Below, one piece after another: positions 63,001 through 64,000 of a DNA stretch of 64,000 nt (position 1 is the stretch's first letter; each line of letters begins with the position of its first letter). The position numbers and the translations under genes are program-made. The notes under the pieces are model-generated. The model saw only the letters and a program-made list of their open reading frames with translations, did no database searches and was not told where the DNA came from. This stretch comes from Moraxella sp. ZY210820. GTDB taxonomy: Bacteria; Pseudomonadota; Gammaproteobacteria; Pseudomonadales; Moraxellaceae. The stretch lies in the NCBI RefSeq assembly GCF_030674635.1, contig NZ_CP089978.1, positions 2,108,001 through 2,172,000 of the forward strand, written 5' to 3'.

Positions 63001-64000
63001 TACCTAAAATATTTAAGGTATGATAGTTACCTGTATTTGCATTCGTTGCATTATTTAAATTAACCACCGAACCAGCTGTTAAGTTTAAATGACCTACATC
63101 ACTATTCGCAGTCATGTCCCATACACTATCTGCTGATAAATTAACGATAGTTTCAGCAGTTGCACTTAGCTTACCTGCCAAATGTGCTTTACCTAAAGTC
63201 AATGTCGCATTATCAACTAAACTAACATTACCATTAATCGCTGTAACAGGAATACTATTTAATATATCGCCATTATAAGTCGGTGTAGTACAAGTCGTTG
63301 TACCACTATAATCTGATCGAATACATACAGGTGTTTGTCCATTGATAAAACCCGCTGTAAGCGTAGCATTTTGACTTACTGATAAATTTGCATTGACCAC
63401 ACTTACATTACGTCCAATATATGCGGTTGCATTATCCTGTACTGCTAATGTCGTCATATTAAATGTACGATTTAACCAATCATCATCCTTAATCACCTCA
63501 GTACGATTTAAATGGTCATACGCATACGGAGTTGGTCTGCCCGATAGCATCAAATTACCATTTTTAGCAATGATATTACCATTTAAATTTGCTCCACCAT
63601 TCAGCATATAAACATCATCTTTAGGCAGAGGATCATAAACAAAATTTAATTGACCATTATTTTTTGTTGTATCAGTTTCACCTAAAATACCTGAAAATGT
63701 GTCTATTCCTGCAGTAGGAGTACGTTTTGCATTCTCACGCTCTAAAAATGCACGTGCTGCTGCATTACGATCATTACTTGCTAATAATAACCATCGATTA
63801 TTACTTTTCCCTCTTTCTGGTAAGAAACTATTAATTGTACCACTCGTTAATACATAATAATCTGTATGTCCATCAGGATAAGCATTGATATGAATATGCC
63901 CTGATCGACTTCGACCATTTACCCAAATAATGTCTTTTTCTGTTAAAAGTGGTTGTAATAGTTCTTTACCAATAGTAACCGTGGTTGCCTTATTCAAATT
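60011..64000 (-). CDS. Autotransporter adhesin/protease (S6/IgA-protease-like), C-terminal part cut by window edge
   Basis: At least 1328 residues; the N-terminus lies beyond the window. Residues 1-430 are beta-helix passenger with S6/IgA-protease-like segments ([58 protein letters not shown]). Residues about 433-1022 are around 37 highly charged 16-residue repeats (consensus [16 protein letters not shown]), expected to form a long alpha-helix. A linker ([14 protein letters not shown]) and a C-terminal 12-strand barrel ending in aromatic MKFSYKW follow. The protein is a type Va secretion substrate. The passenger catalytic triad, if any, is outside the window. Confidence 0.92.
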   Translation of the reverse strand, partial: NLNKATTVTIGKELLQPLLTEKDIIWVNGRSRSGHIHINAYPDGHTDYYVLTSGTINSFLPERGKSNNRWLLLASNDRNAAARAFLERENAKRTPTAGIDTFSGILGETDTTKNNGQLNFVYDPLPKDDVYMLNGGANLNGNIIAKNGNLMLSGRPTPYAYDHLNRTEVIKDDDWLNRTFNMTTLAVQDNATAYIGRNVSVVNANLSVSQNATLTAGFINGQTPVCIRSDYSGTTTCTTPTYNGDILNSIPVTAINGNVSLVDNATLTLGKAHLAGKLSATAETIVNLSADSVWDMTANSDVGHLNLTAGSVVNLNNATNANTGNYHTLNILGNLTGEGLFNYQTNLTQFKGDKVNVQGNASGTHRLNVNNTGKEPTKTKEHLTLLTVKGTDTSTVKLANKDEQVDLGAYRYSLRHEGENYYLWSPVLEKEIDDEAERLEKERQAELARQEAERLEKERQAELARQEAERLEKERQAELARQEAERLEKERQAELARQEAERLEKERQAELARQEAERLEKERQAELARQEAERLEKERQAELARQEAERLEKERQAELARQEAERLEKERQAELVRQEAERLERERQAELARQEAERLERERQAELARQEAERLEKERQAELARQEAERLERERQAELARQEAERLEKERQAELVRQEAERLERERQAELARQEAERLERERQAELARQEAERLEKERQAELARQEAERLERERQAELARQEAERLEKERQAELVRQEAERLERERQAELARQEAERLERERQAELARQEAERLERERQAELVRQEAERLERERQAELARQEAERLEKERQAELARQEAERLEKERQAELARQEAERLEKERQAELARQEAERLEKERQAELARQEAERLEKERQAELARQEAERLEKERQAELARQEAERLEKERQAELARQEAERLEKERQAELARQEAERLEKERQAELARQEAERLEKERQAELARQEAERLEKERQAELARQEAERLEKERQAELARQEAERLEKERQAELARQEAERLEKERQAEEARRKALAQKQQSELISRYANTALSDLSSQVNSVIHVGDGLNHHLLDNIHSGGVWLNVNRYNETEHGSAYYRDYKKQETLTQIGADTVLDTADGQLLVGVAYSHSEGTNRFADNASSESKLDMLSVYSKLNYADNSFVSVDVGYGRTDSELRSEGEDTKLARNIATAGVNVGTTVSTKLVNIKPSVGVRYHYLEGRNYNLNGANIALPDANILSYRAGVSLEKSFSLGNGIELTPSISSHYVDTMNEKSEVKVNGHSLRQAYGRYGHHEVGVKVGGKQWSTEIHAGRSEGSEVNTQNSGGMKFSYKW
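60931..62698 (-). repeat. 48-bp tandem repeat array (about 37 copies) in the autotransporter
   Basis: Each unit encodes 16 residues. Variation is mainly synonymous or Lys/Arg and Ala/Val exchanges. A higher-order 240-bp block (five units) is repeated almost identically starting near 61681, 61921 and 62161, which shows recent duplication by recombination. Confidence 0.95.

Overview
The window is an AT-rich chromosomal segment of a gammaproteobacterium, most probably a member of the Moraxellaceae (Moraxella/Acinetobacter-like). This rests on the 16S rRNA sequence, the ItrA-type initiating sugar transferase with galU-ugd-pgi-galE sugar-nucleotide genes, the OxyR/CoaD/SmpB/DapE neighbourhood and the low G+C content. 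Species cannot be assigned by eye.

Layout. 1-461 is the start of a Slam-like outer-membrane protein. 612-6025 (minus) holds galE, pgi, a ugd-like gene, a BrnTA toxin-antitoxin pair and galU. 6160-11355 is housekeeping: dapE, smpB, coaD, a ferredoxin, a broken brnA, rnpB, tRNA-Met, dcd and oxyR. 11465-26116 (minus) is a 13-gene surface-polysaccharide cluster. It encodes all five enzymes for UDP-2,3-diacetamido-2,3-dideoxy-mannuronic acid (WbpA, B, D, E, I types), Wzx, Wzy, two glycosyltransferases, an initiating phosphoglycosyltransferase, an ATP-grasp protein, a deacetylase-like protein and, unexpectedly, a BCCT transporter. Poly-G tracts of 7-8 bases in two of these genes suggest slipped-strand phase variation. 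The cluster is separated from galU/ugd/pgi/galE by about 5.5 kb of housekeeping genes.

26216-35608 carries a DUF4062 protein, murI, a DUF1285 protein, rsmE, waaA, two decayed defence/antitoxin genes (one a frameshifted AbiTii), dnaK, a VapD-like gene with a small palindromic repeat, and grpE. Both chaperone genes have recognisable sigma-32-type promoters.

36042-40259 is the most interesting region. After a small cold-shock-like gene comes a DoxX - HvfA1 - HvfA2 - MNIO (HvfB/DUF692) - HvfC (DUF2063) - ECF sigma - zinc-finger anti-sigma cassette. It matches the recently recognised copper-binding RiPP systems (HvfABC / bufferin type). Here there are two different precursor peptides, one with three pairs of EGKCG cores and a lipobox, the other mixing EGKCG/EGACG cores with His clusters. 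An ECF-type promoter precedes the operon, and a perfect terminator separates the precursors from the maturase genes.

40354-45741 (minus) is an rRNA operon (16S, tRNA-Ile, tRNA-Ala, 23S, 5S). 46365-59951 contains a YcgN-family protein, ampD, murJ, a Phd/ParE module with a frameshifted toxin, a Fur-box-preceded TonB-dependent haemoglobin-type receptor, tRNA-Ala(GGC), dsbB, gshA, VapBC, a 2OG-Fe(II) oxygenase, rlmJ and pssA. 60011-64000 is the C-terminal part of a large autotransporter with about 37 copies of a 48-bp repeat. Iron/haem uptake, Slam and autotransporter genes, a possibly phase-variable polysaccharide and a copper-handling RiPP together suggest a host-associated lifestyle (inference).
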